This document shows, one piece after another, positions 10,091 through 22,829 of a DNA stretch of 64,000 nt. Position 1 is the first letter of the stretch, and each line of letters begins with the position of its first letter. The stretch is from Solanum dulcamara. Its lineage: Eukaryota; Streptophyta; Magnoliopsida; Solanales; Solanaceae. The translations under genes were made by a program, and so were the position numbers. The notes beneath the pieces are model-generated. The model saw only the letters and a list, made by a program, of their open reading frames with translations. It did no database searches and was not told the origin of the DNA. Location of the stretch: positions 55,980,097 through 56,044,096 of the forward strand of contig NC_077242.1 in NCBI RefSeq assembly GCF_947179165.1, written 5' to 3'.

Positions 10091-11299
10091 TTACTCATCC
10101 ATATTCTCCATAATGTTGGGATCCGCAAGTGCCAAAGGTGGAACTTCCTCTCCCTCAAAATTAGACTCAATATGAGACCCGGACCTCTTTTTGCCCTCAT
10201 TAGAGGAGACATCATCATGGAAGGACTCACAAAATTCAGGCTCGATGCCAAGCACAGCCTTTGAATGATCATCAAGGGGGCATTGGTTTTCCACCTTACT
10301 TATTTTAGCCGTAGTGGAAGATCTATAGCCTATCATATGCCTGAGCATTTCCAACCCGTACATACGGGCCATTATCATCTCATCACGGTTTTCTCGCTCC
10401 ATGGAAATGAGGATGGACTCATAGGTGGTGTTTGGTTTATTAGTCATGGTGACATCGTAGGGATCAAAAGTGAAGGGAACCATGTAATCTAAGGGATATT
10501 CAGGTACCCTAGCTCATCATAACAGTAAAGTGATCAAGCCTCCAAAGGCATATCCCTTGGCTCTATACACCCTTGACTTCCTTATGGTTGACTTTATGAA
10601 AGCACCCACATTGATCTCCATAAACTTCATGAGGTCATAAACACGATATACTTTATCCTAAGTGACCTCTATGAACTAGAGCCCGAGTATGAGACAATGC
10701 ATCATATTTTTGACCAAAACTCATGATTCCCTATGCATATGTGCATAGGGATAGGAGAGGTGGAAACCATTGTGCCCATGGCACACACATTTAGTTGTTG
10801 ACCTAGTCCCAGAGAGAGTGTGCTTGATGTCTTCATAACAAGGGAAAATATTAAGCCCTATTAATGTTGCTAGAGATAACTCAGGAGTCCCGAATATCTC
10901 ATTAATAACCATGGGGAACAATGGGACGTCTACTCCCCTCACTGTGACATAATGGGTCCAAGTGTTTGGTTGGAAGTTTGCGTTGAACTCCCTCACCACG
11001 TACAGGTTGCAAGGCTGTGGGTCTGTAAATAATAAGATCATGTTGAGCTCCATTAATGTCCACATGATATGGGAGTACTCTCTAGAAAAGATTTCATCAT
11101 CCAGTGTCATATCTAGGAAGTATCTGGATTTGGTATGGCACTTATACTAGTTTTTCCTTGTTTGGTGCAAAACCTTTACTCCATGCCTATGGGCCTTCCC
11201 TCGAGGGACTAAAGGAGCAAGTGGTATTGAGGGTACATCTCTTTCTCTCTTTTAGCTACTAGTGGCTAGATCCTTTCCATGTCGATGGCTAGAAGACAT
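10091..11299 (-). pseudogene. Athila second ORF (plant transposon protein-like) of element B
   Basis: A single minus-strand frame runs from a Met at 11299 (MSSSHRHGKD) to a TAA at 10091, about 400 codons, with several in-frame stops (for example at 10721) but no frameshift. Readable parts: DEIFSREYSHIMW and VVREFNANF near the start, RGVDVPLFPMVINEIFG, a middle segment with KSTIRKSRVYRAKGYAFGGLITLL (about 10610-10540), then an acidic C-terminus ending ENMDE. The RGV...V..INEIFG pattern matches the domain annotated as putative plant transposon protein, found downstream of integrase in Athila elements; its function is unsettled (it has been called env-like). The same domain occurs at 46013 and 37640. 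Confidence 0.75.
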
Positions 11300-12681
11300 A
11301 CTAAACCGTATCCAATCACCAAGCCACACATAAGCACTTTCAAATTACAATTGAAAATATAGGACATACATCTATTGTCAACTACCCTACACTAGAACAT
11401 TATGATCGAATACACAAACAATTTAAGGTACTCAGACTTCCCTTTTTCAATATGCTTTAATCAACATGCAATCTCAAACATCAAGGGAAAGGACATTAGG
11501 TGAGTATATGTGAACATCAACTCAAGAATTCAAGGCACCGACATATTTCATGCATCAAAATTCCGATAACTAACCTTGAATGCAACTCAAGACTTCACAT
11601 ACCTAATAAAATTTTGCATACCCCAATAATTACCCATAATTTAGAAAGTATTTTACTCCATAAATCAGAATGACATACACATATAGAACAATTTCCTCAA
11701 ATTCCTGCAAATAAACATGAATGTTACTCGAGAATTCACATAACATGTACATTTAATCACCAAGTTACAATTTCTCACTATGTTTCAACTTAGGGGTTTT
11801 GTTCAAAAGAATCACCCAACGAAAACATTTCAAATAAACTCAATGTAGGATCATAACTATCTCACCCACAATAATTTACAATCAATTCTCGCCAAACATG
11901 AAAGAGAAATTCTAAATTCAGACTAACAAGGACACGCACAACAATTTTCAACTCCCAAGGTGAAGAAAAGTGGAAGAAAAAAATACCTTACGGACATGGA
12001 GAAGAATAAAACACAAGAGGAAGTAGTTTAATTTCAAGAAAGCATCACGGATTGAGAGAAGGAAAGAGAGTTTTGGCGTAGGGGAGAGGAAAATTCATAA
12101 GTGTTGGGTGAGAAGAATGAGGGTTTGGGGCGGATTTTTGTAATTAAAGGGGATGGATGGGTTGGGTAATTAAAAAGGAATTAAAACTCGTCTTTTAAAT
12201 GAGATTTCCTTAAAGTGAATCAAAGGCCGTGAAGCGCACATGTGGTAGACATAACTGTTTTGTGCCAAAAAAAATTTAACTTAAAAATCTTTCCTAAAAT
12301 TTGCATACCTAGCGCGGACTTGACTTGGATCCAAAAATCAAAAAGTTGAGAATTACTTATCTGGGCCTAGTTGTGTATGGAGGGAGTGGGTTTGTGAAGT
12401 GGACTCCACTATTTCTGTGTAGGTTCGTCCATTTTGTTTTTTTTTTTTTTTGTTTTGTGCTTCAAGAAATATTCACCCTAACATTAAATTTACAATAAAA
12501 ACAAAAGAAAAGTTAATCTACCCTAAAACAAATTTTGCAAAATTAAAATTATGGGTTGCCTCCCATGTAGAACCTTATTTAATGTCGTGGCATGACACAG
12601 CTCCTTCCTTACTCATTATCCAACTCAAATTCCTCCTCATCATGGTCAACATCATTTCCAAAATAATGCTTGACTCTTTGT
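11300..12681 (-). other. Spacer between integrase and second ORF of element B
   Basis: AT-rich, non-coding, with a poly(T) run around 12434-12451 and CpG-poor sequence. Athila elements normally have a long spacer here. I see no gene or structured RNA. Confidence 0.55.
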
Positions 12682-13742
12682 CTATTTATCACGAATGTCG
12701 CTATTTTTGCTGCACTCTACAGCTCCATGCGATGACATTCTCCCCACTTCAAGGGGACCACTCCACTTAGACCACAGCTTACCTTGAAAGAATTGCAATC
12801 TATAATTAAATTGAAGTACCTTTTCTCTTGGTTCGAATGTACAAGTGATGATGTGCTTATCGTGCAATCTTTTGGTCTTTTCCTTGTAAATTTGCAATTC
12901 TCATAGGAGTGTAGCATAAATTCTTTTAACTCATGTAGTTGATATATTTGCTTCCTGCCTGTGAACTCTAGATCCTGATTTAGACTCTTTATGGCCCAGG
13001 AGGCCTGATGCTCTAGTTCAACTGTCAAGTGGCATGCTTTTCCAAACACCATATGGTATGGTGAGGTCTGAATAGGTGTCTTGTATGCAGTCCTGTAAGC
13101 CCAAAGTGCTTCATCTAACTTAATGGACCAATCCTTCCTTGTGGCATTTACTATGTTTTGCATGATTTGGTTCACCTCTCTATTGGACACTTCAGCCTGT
13201 GCACTTGTTTCAGGATGGTACGTTATCGCCACTTTATGCCTCACACCAAATTTAACTAAGAGATGTTTCATTATCTAATTTATAAAATGCTTACCTCCAT
13301 CGCTGATATTAGCTCTAGGAGTACCAAACCTTGTGAAGATATACTTCTTCAAAAATCTACTCACCTCTTTCAAGTCATTAGTTGGAAGATCGATAGCCTC
13401 AACCCATTTGGATACGGAGTGCACTGCAACCAGGATGTATTGGTTTCCATATGAATATGGGAAAGGACCTGTGCATCCCATGCCACACACATCAAAGATC
13501 TTGACCAATAGTTTATTTTCCGATGGTATTTCATGCCTCCTTGATATACTGCCCAATCTTTGACACTGGTCACAACTTCTGACATATCCTGCAATATCTT
13601 TAAATAATGTAGGCCCAAAGAAACCACATTGTAGTACTGTGTGAGCAGTACGATCTTCTCCATGATGTCCTCTGTAGGATGATGAATGGTAACTCAGTAG
13701 CACTTGGTGCACCTCAGTTTTGGCCACACATAGTTTGATCAT
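12682..13742 (-). pseudogene. Integrase of element B
   Basis: Two long open pieces in one frame (13742-13275 and 13271-12717) plus a shifted end (12897-12682). The zinc-binding part shows HSSSYRGHHGEDRT and CDQC (about 13680-13560). The core shows DVCGMGCTGPFPYSYGNQYILVAV (D expected near 13500), an ISDGGKHF motif near 13290 (catalytic D), and [17 protein letters not shown] (catalytic E, about 13215-13170). [10 protein letters not shown] and FGKACHL are typical of Athila integrase. It would insert the cDNA into chromosomes. The stop between the pieces and the late frameshift inactivate it, but it is the best preserved gene of B. Confidence 0.82.
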
Positions 13743-13891
13743 TCTATTAGCGCGGCCCTATTTGATCATTTTTCTTTGTACATCAACCTTTTATTATGTT
13801 GTGCAATTTCTTCTGGTAGGAAGACTCCACTAACTAGGTAGTTGACTATATCTGCATACCATGACAACTCAATCACCCCTAAAAGTAATAG

Positions 13892-15520
13892 TTACTCATC
13901 TTGAAACTCCTTTTTGATATGCATTTGTTCACCAATATGTGATGAACTCTCCAATTTGGACAAAGGGTCTGCAATTTGATTCTCACAACCTTTATGATCT
14001 TTGATCTCTATGGCAAAATCTTGTACTAGCAGGATCAATTTGATAATCCTTGGCTTAGCATCCTTATTTTTAAATAGGTATCTGAGTGTTGCATGGTCAC
14101 TATAAATAATAACCTTATTACGTACCAGGTATGACCTAAACTTGTCAAACGTATAGACTAGTGCAAGCATCTCCTTTTTTGTCATATTGTAGTTTGCTTG
14201 GGCTAAGTCGAGAGTCTTGCTTTGATAATACATGGATTGAAAGTTCTCCTTTCTTTATCCCAAGACTACTCCCACTATTATGTCACTGGCATCACACATG
14301 AGCTCAAAGGGAAGCTCCCAATCAGGTGTTATGAAGAATGGGGCTTTAGTCAACATCTTCTTCAGGAGCTCGAATGCCTGCAACAATGTCCATCAAAAAT
14401 AAACTTTATCTGTTCTTCTAGGATGTTGCACATGGTCCTGCCAATCTTTTAGAAATCTTTAATGAACCTCGTGTAAAACCCAGCATGCCCTAAGAAACTA
14501 CGGACAACCCTGACTGAAATCGAAGGAGGTAGTTTCTTAATCACCTCAATATGTGCTCTATCTACCTCTAGTCCTCATTTACACACATTGTGGCCTAACA
14601 CATTCCCTTTCTTATCTAGGAAATGACATTTTTACCAATTTAAGACAAGATTGGTTTCTTCATACCTTGCTAAGACCCTGTTTATATTTTTTAAACATAG
14701 CTCAAAGGACTTCCAAAACACTGAAAATGTATCCATGAAGATCTCTATAAAATCCTCCACCATATCATAGAAATCGTCATCATACACCTTTGAAAAGTTG
14801 TATGAGCATTATACAGTCTGAATGGCTTATGCTTGAAAGTAGATATCCTATAAGGGCATGTGAAAATGGTCTTCTGTTGTTATTTAGGAGCAATGGTTCT
14901 CTGATTATATCCCGAATATCCATCCAAGAAGTAGTAATACTCTTGCCCAACCAACTTGTCTAGTATATAATCAATGAGTGGAACTAGATGTTGATCTTTC
15001 CTTGTGGCATCATTTAGCTTCCTATAATCCATGAAAATGCGCTATCTAGTGATTATTCTAGTGGGGATCAATTCATTTTTATCATTGGTGATCACAGTAA
15101 TCCCACCCTTTTTAGGCACACACTGAACTAGGCTTACTATCTGAAATGGGGTATATGATTCCTACATCCAACCACTTGATTATTTCTTTTCTTAGCACAT
15201 AATTCATTACAAGGTTCAATATGTGTTATGGCTGGGAAACTGGATTATGCCCCTGCTCCATGAAAATCCTGTGCATATGTTAGGCTGGGCTAATCCCATG
15301 TAAATCAACTATTTTCCATCCTATTACTTTTTTCTATTTTTTAGAACCTCTAAGGCTATTGTAACCTGCACTTCAGATAAAGAAGAAGAAATAATTACAG
15401 GTAAAGTATTATTAAAATCTAGAAAGGCATATGTGAGGTGGTCTGGAAATGGCTTCAACTCCAATTTAAGAGCTTCCAAAATGGATGGTTTAGATGAAGG
15501 ATCCAACACTCTATCCAATA
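13892..15520 (-). pseudogene. Reverse transcriptase and RNase H of element B
   Basis: A linker (15518-15324, with KLELKPFPDHLTYAFL and NNTLPVIIS) leads into RT. Readable RT pieces: VITNDKNELIPTR, MDYRKLND, YYFLDGYSGYNQ, RCMMTI, then an active-site loop that reads F-M-D-T instead of the usual F-M-D-D (near 14735). RNase H is open at 14233-13892 with [35 protein letters not shown] and HKGCENQIADPLSKLE. Several stops and frame changes are present. RT copies the element RNA and RNase H removes the RNA strand. The altered catalytic loop means B would be inactive even if the frames were open. Confidence 0.78.
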
Positions 15521-15555
15521 GATATATGTGCTTTTTCTACTTACATTTGTGATGT

Positions 15556-16089
15556 CTAACACACTACCAATTCCTTTGCTTCAACATGACATTCAATATC
15601 TTGACCCAATAACACTCTCTCCAAAGGGTTATTTTCTAACAGACACTGGGATACAACTTCTTCATCTATCACAGTTATTGCAGACAACTTTTCATAAACA
15701 GTAGGTGACTTCAATGCTTGGTAGGCATCAAACACCTCTACCTTATCATGTGCTCGTATTGTCAACTTTCCAGCAGCTATATCAATTAATGCTCCTTCTA
15801 TTGCTAAGAATAAGCATCGCAAGATAAAAAGGACCTCTGGTTTAGGCTCAAAATCAAGAACAACATAATCCACATGGTAGATAAGAGGTCCCACTTGGAC
15901 TACAACATCCTCAATTATACTATATGGCCTAGCCATAGAACAGTCAACTAATTGCAATAAAATAGTGGTAGGCTTGGGTTCTCCCAGGCCCAATTTCTTG
16001 AGCATAGATATGAGCATAAAGTTAATACTTTCACCCAAATCATAGAGTCCTCTAGCATTGCTACACTTACCACTAGGTACCTGCATCAC
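15556..16089 (-). pseudogene. Aspartic protease of element B
   Basis: A 177-residue open stretch. PSGKCSNARGLYDLGESINFM gives the active-site region (D-L-G-E, against the usual D-L-G-A), followed by LKKLGLGEPKPTTILLQLVDCSMA and GPLIYHVDYVVLDFEPKPEV. This is the Athila protease arrangement, lying between gag (16100-17282) and RT. The changed residue after Gly makes activity doubtful. Confidence 0.78.
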
Positions 16090-16099
16090 GATCTTTCTG

Positions 16100-17282
16100 C
16101 TTGATTAGGATTGACCTTTTCAAATTCTAGAACTTGACTCCCTAGTAAGTGATATAGTCTCATATTCAGCCAACTTGCCCTTGTTGGCCACAATGTCCTT
16201 TACATACTTGGCGTACTTTGGGATACCCTGCAAAACATCAATCAAAAGTAAGTTAATTTGTACCTTTCCAGTACGTCGATGAGCTTCACAAAGCACTCAT
16301 CTTCTTTCTTTTTTTAATTTTTTTGTGGAAATGGAGGAGGTGGTTTTGCTTTTAAGTTCTTTTTAACTCTTGGCAAACTAGATTCACCTACTTCAACAAA
16401 TGTCTCTTTATATTTTCCCTCAACAACTTTCTTTTGAGGAGACAACTCAGCTAATGGACAACTACTATGGGTACTCAAATCATTCACTTGCTTGGGGTTT
16501 GGGTCAGTGTTACCTGGAAAACCACCTTACTGACGAGAATTCCGAGCACTAGTTAATTGCCCAACCTACTTTCTTAATTTCTGGGTTTCTAACTAATTTT
16601 GGCGAACCTCTACAGCCAACTTAGCTTGGTCAGCCACGATTTGTTTCAGCATATCCTCAACACTCATATTTCCTAATTTCCTTCTTGCTAGCTACCCTGG
16701 CCTTGCTAATTATAATGTTGCCCACCTCCTTGTCTACTAAATTGGGTTTGCTCATGGTGTTGATTTTGCTAATTTCCACCCCTATAAGAAATTTGGGTGG
16801 TTCCTTCAACTGGGGTGGTAAGTATTATTATAGTTCTGTTATCCTCCACCACTTTGTGCGTTACCCACAAAGTTTATCGATTTCGGATTTTCTCTACCAC
16901 ATTCATATATATGTTAACTTCTACCAAACACCTCATACCATGTAGTCTGATATTATACTATATTTACTAGAGCCTATTTCTTCCTCAATGACAAGTTATT
17001 AATATATGTGGTCATAACATTCTGCATTGCTAAAATTTGTGCTGTCAAGGTTGTCACAGCATCAAATTGATGCATCTCTGCCTATTTTTGTACCATAGGC
17101 CTAGAGATCCCTTCATTCAACTAAGGATTTCACTAAGATATGACATTAAGCAGTTCATAGAGCTTATCATATGTCTTCTTTAGAGCCTATTCACCTGCAG
17201 CAGAGTTAAAAAGAATTTTGGTGTTAGGTTCCAACTGTTCAATGAAGGAATGGACCAATACCTCATTAGCTTGATGATGGTG
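16100..17282 (-). pseudogene. gag of element B, C-terminal part
   Basis: The frame begins at the insertion edge with HHHQANEVLVHSFIEQLEPN (17282-17220), then LFNSAAGEQALKKTYDKLYELL, the standard middle of Athila gag. It continues through a Gln/Asn/Gly-rich region (about 16900-16550) into the pre-protease linker, with many stops and shifts. It joins in frame to the N-terminal half at 42055-42487 once the nested insertion and one target copy are ignored, giving S-C-P followed by H-H-H-Q. Confidence 0.75.
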
Positions 17283-17287
17283 AATAC

Positions 17288-18537
17288 TGATAACGTTCAA
17301 TTATACCTTTCAAAAGAAATACAGATGATCGTTAGCAGTATATTTTATCCAATTAAGAGTTGGGATCTAACCTCGAGGGAATAGGTTGTAACAATTCAAT
17401 TAGCAATCACTATTCAGTTATAGTATCTACTTCCCGAAAATAAAAGTGAATAAAATAAAAGTGGGGGTTTTGATTTTGATTGAAAAATAATTAACAATGT
17501 AATGACAAGTAAACAAGATTTAGTTTGTAAACTATATGAAGACTAGGGTAGGATTATGATGCCTATGACATATAACTTAATAAAAGACTTTATTCATGAT
17601 ATCGTTTAATGTTTTACATGCAAAATCTAGCGAGTTATGTAACATCTAATTCACCTTATAGTCCTTGTTAGATGATTTTAATTCATCTCCTCCCGGTCTC
17701 AAAATTTATGCTTTACTAAGACTTACTCTAGATCTCAGAATACTATCTCCTCCTAGTCTCAAGTAACTTAGACGAAATTTATCCCTTATTTCGAAGCCAG
17801 ATTCTTCGACTTACTGTTGTGATAGTCTTTTTCTAATCACTACCTCCCTCCTGGATAAGCAATGAATACGGACAAATTCTTAATGCGTGAACTTACTAAG
17901 AAAGACTTTTAAATGAAAAAATCACAATACATGCAAAAAAAATCATGAATATTAATCCTACATTGTGCCTATTTTAGTTAATTCATCATGGTTCCCACAA
18001 CCCTAGTTGTTGTCTTAGCTACTAATAATTGTAAGTAAAAGAAGAAGAATTTATGTAGAATTCATGAATCAATAGCAACAAAAATGAAGAACTAAACCTT
18101 GAATCAAACACACAAACCATAAATAAAGAAGGAATACTGAAATGATATTTCAAGAATCAATATCCAAAATTAGTAAAGTGTATCTTCAATATATTCACAA
18201 AATACTCAAAAAAACAAATAAAATGTGGAACCCTAATAGTAAAATAAATTATGGTATTTATAGAAATCCTAAACCAACTAGGAAATCTGGGTCAACGCAT
18301 GTCACGATGACACTTCACTAGCCATGGAGATATTCACAGTGGTGTGTAGTCATGGTCATCTCCTTTGAAAATCTGCTGCATGGATAACATCTTCACGGGG
18401 GACTTTCACGGTCTATTCAGAATACCACGATCAATGAACTGTATCATTGACATCTTCTTTGAATTTATGTCTTACGCAAGGACACTATTTTCAATCCATG
18501 AAACTGCAACCCATGAATGAGCTCGTGGAGTCTTCCA
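17288..18537 (-). repeat. Minus-oriented Athila LTR fragment (left)
   Basis: The minus strand carries a TATA-like CTATAAATA at 18263-18255 and CACGG-rich blocks, ending CGTTATCA at 17288. The part near 18534 (GAAGACTCCACGAGC on the minus strand) matches + strand 41690-41740, about 360 bp into the LTR at 41329. So this piece lacks the first roughly 360 bp of the LTR. Confidence 0.65.
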
Positions 18538-18541
18538 AAAA

Positions 18542-18559
18542 TAGTGCCATTGTAGGGGA
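18542..18559 (+). other. Degenerate primer binding site of D
   Basis: TAGTGCCATTGTAGGGGA resembles the TGGCGCC-type Athila primer site. A typical 5' leader and a gag Met follow at 18635. It lies within a few bases of the minus-oriented LTR piece, with no + strand LTR in between. Confidence 0.6.
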
Positions 18560-18634
18560 ATACGACTTTGAAATAGTATATTAGTTGCTAGTTCAATTTT
18601 TATTGTTTGTGTTTTTGAAGAGAACAGACAGTGC

Positions 18635-20130
18635 ATGCCAAACACCCAAAGCAAGGGTGAATCACTACTTCCCTATGATCCTAAACTACAAAGATCAATT
18701 CAAAAAATGAATGTGCAAGAGCATGAGGCACTAAGGCTGAGTGAGTTTGTTGAAAATCAAGTCAGGGATGGTGATGACAACAAGGATGAACTTAATGAAT
18801 CTTTGTGCGGCAAACCTCAGAGACTTGTGAAATTTGGTCTGGTTGATGATGATACTGATACAAATGGTGCCTGAGCTACTAGAGCTATAGTCCTCCCACC
18901 ACTACCTCCATGCATAAAGTTCATTATAACTAGTACCGTGTTGTAGATGTTGAACCTAAAAGGAATATTTAGTTGAGCAGCAAGAGATGATGCTGACCAA
19001 CACATGATAAACTTTATTACCACCTACAAGTCATTTGAAATCCCTAGGGTTAGCCAATCAGCCGTACGACTGTATCTATTTCCATTGTCTTTGTTTACGG
19101 AGGCATTGAAGTGGTAGAATGAGCTTCCACATGACTCAATCACCACCTGTAGGGAGTTGACAGAAGCATTTTTGGAGAGATTTTTCCCATAATCTAAGAA
19201 ACTGCAAATCAAGGATGAGATTGGTTTTCACAAGCAGCTACCTACTGAAGCAATGCATGAGACTTAGGAGAGATTCAGGTAGAAGCTAAAGCAATGTCCA
19301 AATCATAATTTGACTGATAAGCACGTGAAAGAGGTATTCTACAGGTCTTGTAATTTTGTAACTAAGTTAGCTATAGATGCAGCTTTTGGTGGTTCATTCA
19401 TGGCCAAGACATTTTAGGAAGCCACAACAATTCTAGATCAGCTTGAAAAGAATAATATAGTCTGGTACACTAGAGATACTGAAATGGGAGGTTTTGTCTT
19501 TCCATTTGAGATCTAAGTAAAGCAAAGGTAAAAGGAAGAGGAGCGTGATCAGGAAATGTCCCACATGAAGACTCAGATGGATTTGTTAACCAAGCATTTT
19601 TTTAGGTGAAGAGCTTGAAAAGGTAAAAAATGTGGACACTGGAAGTCGATATAATGAACTAGAGTTTGATTATGATGAGTAATCCAAGTTTTTGAATAGC
19701 CAGGGGGGTTTTCGGATATATAACTCTTAAAACCAAGGTTGGGACTTTCAATGGGATAACTACTATGACCGGAAAGGTAATCGTGATCAAGGAAATTGTC
19801 AAAATAAGGATAACTTCAAGAATGGAAGAAGTGGAGTTTATATTCCACTAATGAACAGAGATAGGGCTGGAAACAATAGTAGGAACTCTAAGCTAGAAGA
19901 TGTAATAACAAAGTTCCTATAGAAGGTTGAGGCGGCTAAGTCTGGAGTAAGATATATGCTAGGTGACATGACTAATATCAGTTAGTTGTTGGATTCAGAC
20001 TCTACCTCTATCAAATAATTGGAGCATTAGATGGGCCAGTTGTCTACAACATTTAATCATAGGAAGATTGGTACTTTACCTAGTGACATGGTGCAAACTC
20101 GTAGGAAAGATGGCAATGCATGGCAGTGAC
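18635..20130 (+). pseudogene. gag of Athila-like D
   Basis: The Met at 18635 opens an 79-residue charged N-terminus (MPNTQSKGESLLPYD...). Then, with frequent stops, come FLERFFP near 19170, KKLQIKDEIGFHKQLP, LKQCPNHNLTDKHVKEVFYRSC (about 19285-19350), AFGGSFMAKTF and KTQMDLLTKHF (19570-19600), and a Trp/Tyr/Asn/Arg-rich C-terminal region (about 19730-19880). These are the Athila gag landmarks in order. Inactive. Confidence 0.75.
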
Positions 20131-20344
20131 AATAAGGAGTGCTAAGGTACTTTCTAACATTATTATTGCAGGTACTGAGTAGACTAAAGATACAACTTCT
20201 GAGATTGATGGGAAGGCAAGGTATCAGGTAGATAAGGTATTTATATTCGATGACGATGATAAGGTTGATGAACTAGTATTGGAGAAGAAAAAGACTAAGA
20301 AGAACAATGGTACAAAGCAAATAGAGGTAGAGTGACCTCTATCT

Positions 20345-21167
20345 TTGCCATATATTTGCAAGTCGCCACCTCTATTTCCCCATAGATTGAAGAAAAAGGC
20401 CGAGAATGGCAAATTTTTAAAGTTTATTTCATGTCTTAAGAAAATATCGGTCAACATCCAATTGGTAGAAGCACTACAGCAAATTCTAGGTTATGCCAAG
20501 TTCATCAAGGATTTGTTTGCAAAGAAGAGGACAATTTCTTTTGATCTAGTCGACAATTTACATCATTGTAGCACCATTGCTACAAGTTTATTGGTGGAAA
20601 AGAAGGAAGATCCAGGCACATTCACCATACCTTGCACCATTGGTGCTTTTGATTTCCCAAGGGCTCTATGTGATTTGGGAGCTAGCATCGATTTAATACC
20701 ACTAGCTATCTACAGATAATTGGGATTGGGAGCCAAATTTGACTTCTATGCGGCTACTGATGGCGGATAGATCTGTGAAACGTCTGGTAGGAATTTTTTG
20801 TAATGTGTTGGGGCAAGTAGGCAGGTTCATTTTCCTTGTTGATTTTGTCATACTAGATCTCCAGGTTGATTTTGAGGTTTCTATTATCCTGGGGAGACTA
20901 TTTTTGGCGACTGGAAGAGCATTTATAGATGTAAAGTGTGTGGAACTTACATTCAGACTAAACAATGAAGAAGTCGGGTTCAATATATATGGCTCCATAA
21001 ATCTGCCAAAGGATATGACTGTGATGTCTGTGTTTGATATTGAGGTAGAGAGTGGTGTTGATGTGCTCATTGAGGAAAGGCTTGTTGTTGAGTCTTTAGC
21101 ATTTGTAATCATAAATTTTGATGGTGATGGTATTAATGGGTACGATGAGTTTATAAATGCTTTGTAA
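20345..21167 (+). pseudogene. Aspartic protease of D
   Basis: Two open stretches (20345-20719 and 20739-21167) separated by a stop and a shift. The first ends TIGAFDFPRALCDLGASIDLIP, with the intact D-L-G-A active site typical of Athila. The second has MRLLMADRSVKRLVGI, FIFLVDFVILDLQVDFEVSIILGRLFLATGRAFIDV. Of the three Athila proteases in the window this one keeps the canonical active-site residues. Confidence 0.78.
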
Positions 21168-21199
21168 GTTTTTGGGTCACACACCTATGCACATAAGAA

Positions 21200-22790
21200 G
21201 CTTGATCTTGAGTTTAAGAATATGCCGACTCCACCTGCTAAACCATCCATAGAGGAGCCGCCTGTACTTGAGCTCAAAAAACTGCTAGTCCATTTGAAGT
21301 ATGTATTTGTTGGTGAGTATAACACTTTACTTGTAAGTATTATTGTAGATTTGAGTGAAGGACAGGTTACAACAATGGTAGAGGTATTGTAGAGGTATAA
21401 AAAAGCTATTGGTTGGACTATTGCTAATAATTTAGGTATTCCTCCTACATTTGCACTCACAAAATTCAATTGGAGGAGGATATCATTCCTAGTATAGAAC
21501 ACCAAAGGAGATTAAAACCACCTATATAAAAGGTGGTAAAGAAGGAAATCGTTAAGAGGTTAGATGCAAGTGTAGTCTATCCCATATCCAATAGCAATTG
21601 GGTGAGCTCTATTTAATGTGTCCCTCAAAAGAGAGGTATGACAGTCGTCACGAATGATAAAAATGAGTTGGTCCCACTTAGGCCAGTCACTAGATGGCAA
21701 GTCTGCATGGACTATAGAAAGCTTAACAAATGGACTTTGAAGAACCATTTTCAAATGTCCTTCATGGACCAGATGTTAGATCGGTTGGTAGGTAAAGGGT
21801 GAAACTGTTTTTTGGATGGGTACTTTGGCTACAACCAGATATCCATAGTGCCAGAGGACCAAGAGAAGATGACCTTTACATAACCTTATGGTACCTTTGC
21901 GTTTAAGCATATGACGTTTGGATTATGCAATGCACCTACTATATTCCAACGATGTATGATGTTTATTTTCTCTTACATGGTGGAGGATACTCTTGAGGAA
22001 TGTACGAATGATTTTTCAGTGGTAGGTGATACTTTCGATGACTGCTTGCTCAATCTTAGCAAGGATTTGCAAATATGTGAAGAGGATAACCTAGTCCTGA
22101 ACTGGGAAAATTCTATTTCATGGTCAAAAAGGGTATTGTGCTGGGACAAAAGATTTTAGAGAAAGGTTTGGAGGTCGAAAAGACGAAGGTAGAGTAGATT
22201 GACAAAGTGCCTCCTCCTATCTCTATAAAGGGTGTCTGTAGCTTCCTAGGTCATGCAGGTTTTTATATGCATTTCATCAAGGATATCTCTAAAATTGCAC
22301 ACCCTATGTGGAAATTATTGGAGAAGGAGGTAAAGATCTCCTTTGATGAGGCATGCATGAAGTTTGAGTGCTTGAAGAGGAAGTTGATCTCGGCATCAAT
22401 GATTATTTCTCTATATTGGTCTACTCTAATTGAGATCATATGTGATGATAGCAGTGTGGCTTTTGGGTTGTGCTAGGGAAAAAGTACAACAATATCTTTC
22501 ATCCCATATATAATGCTAGCAAAGCGCTAAATGCAACCAAGAAGAATTATACTGCGACTAAGCAGGAATTGTTGGCAGTAGTGTATGCATTCGGTAAGTC
22601 CAGAGCATACCTTTTGGATACCAAGGTGATAGTAAAAACGGACCATGCAACCTTGAGATACTTGATGATCAAGAAGTATTCTAAGCCAAGGATAATCCTT
22701 TGGGTGATGCTGCTTCAAGAATTTGATTTTGAGATAAACGACCATAAAGGTAGTTAAAATCAGGTGGCCGACCACTTGTCTATACTGGAA
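21200..22790 (+). pseudogene. Reverse transcriptase and RNase H of D
   Basis: RT pieces: CVPQKRGMTVVTNDKNELVP, VCMDYRKLNKWTLKNHF, a FLDGYFGYNQI block, TFGLCNAPTIFQRCMM (from 21911), then ECTNDFSVVGDTFDDCLLNL, where the usual F-M-D-D loop reads C-T-N-D. The connection region (22207-22476) has PPPISIKGVCSFLGHAGFYMHFIKDISKIAHPM. RNase H (22470-22757) has [20 protein letters not shown] and [11 protein letters not shown]. The pieces occupy different frames and have stops. The catalytic loop is destroyed. Confidence 0.78.
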
Positions 22791-22829
22791 GGTGAGCATA
22801 GAGGTAAGGACGATCTTGACATTGATGAT

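Noticed and set aside
10091..11299. Integrated pararetrovirus or envelope gene
   Set aside because: No movement protein, coat protein or fusion-protein features; position and motifs fit the Athila second ORF.
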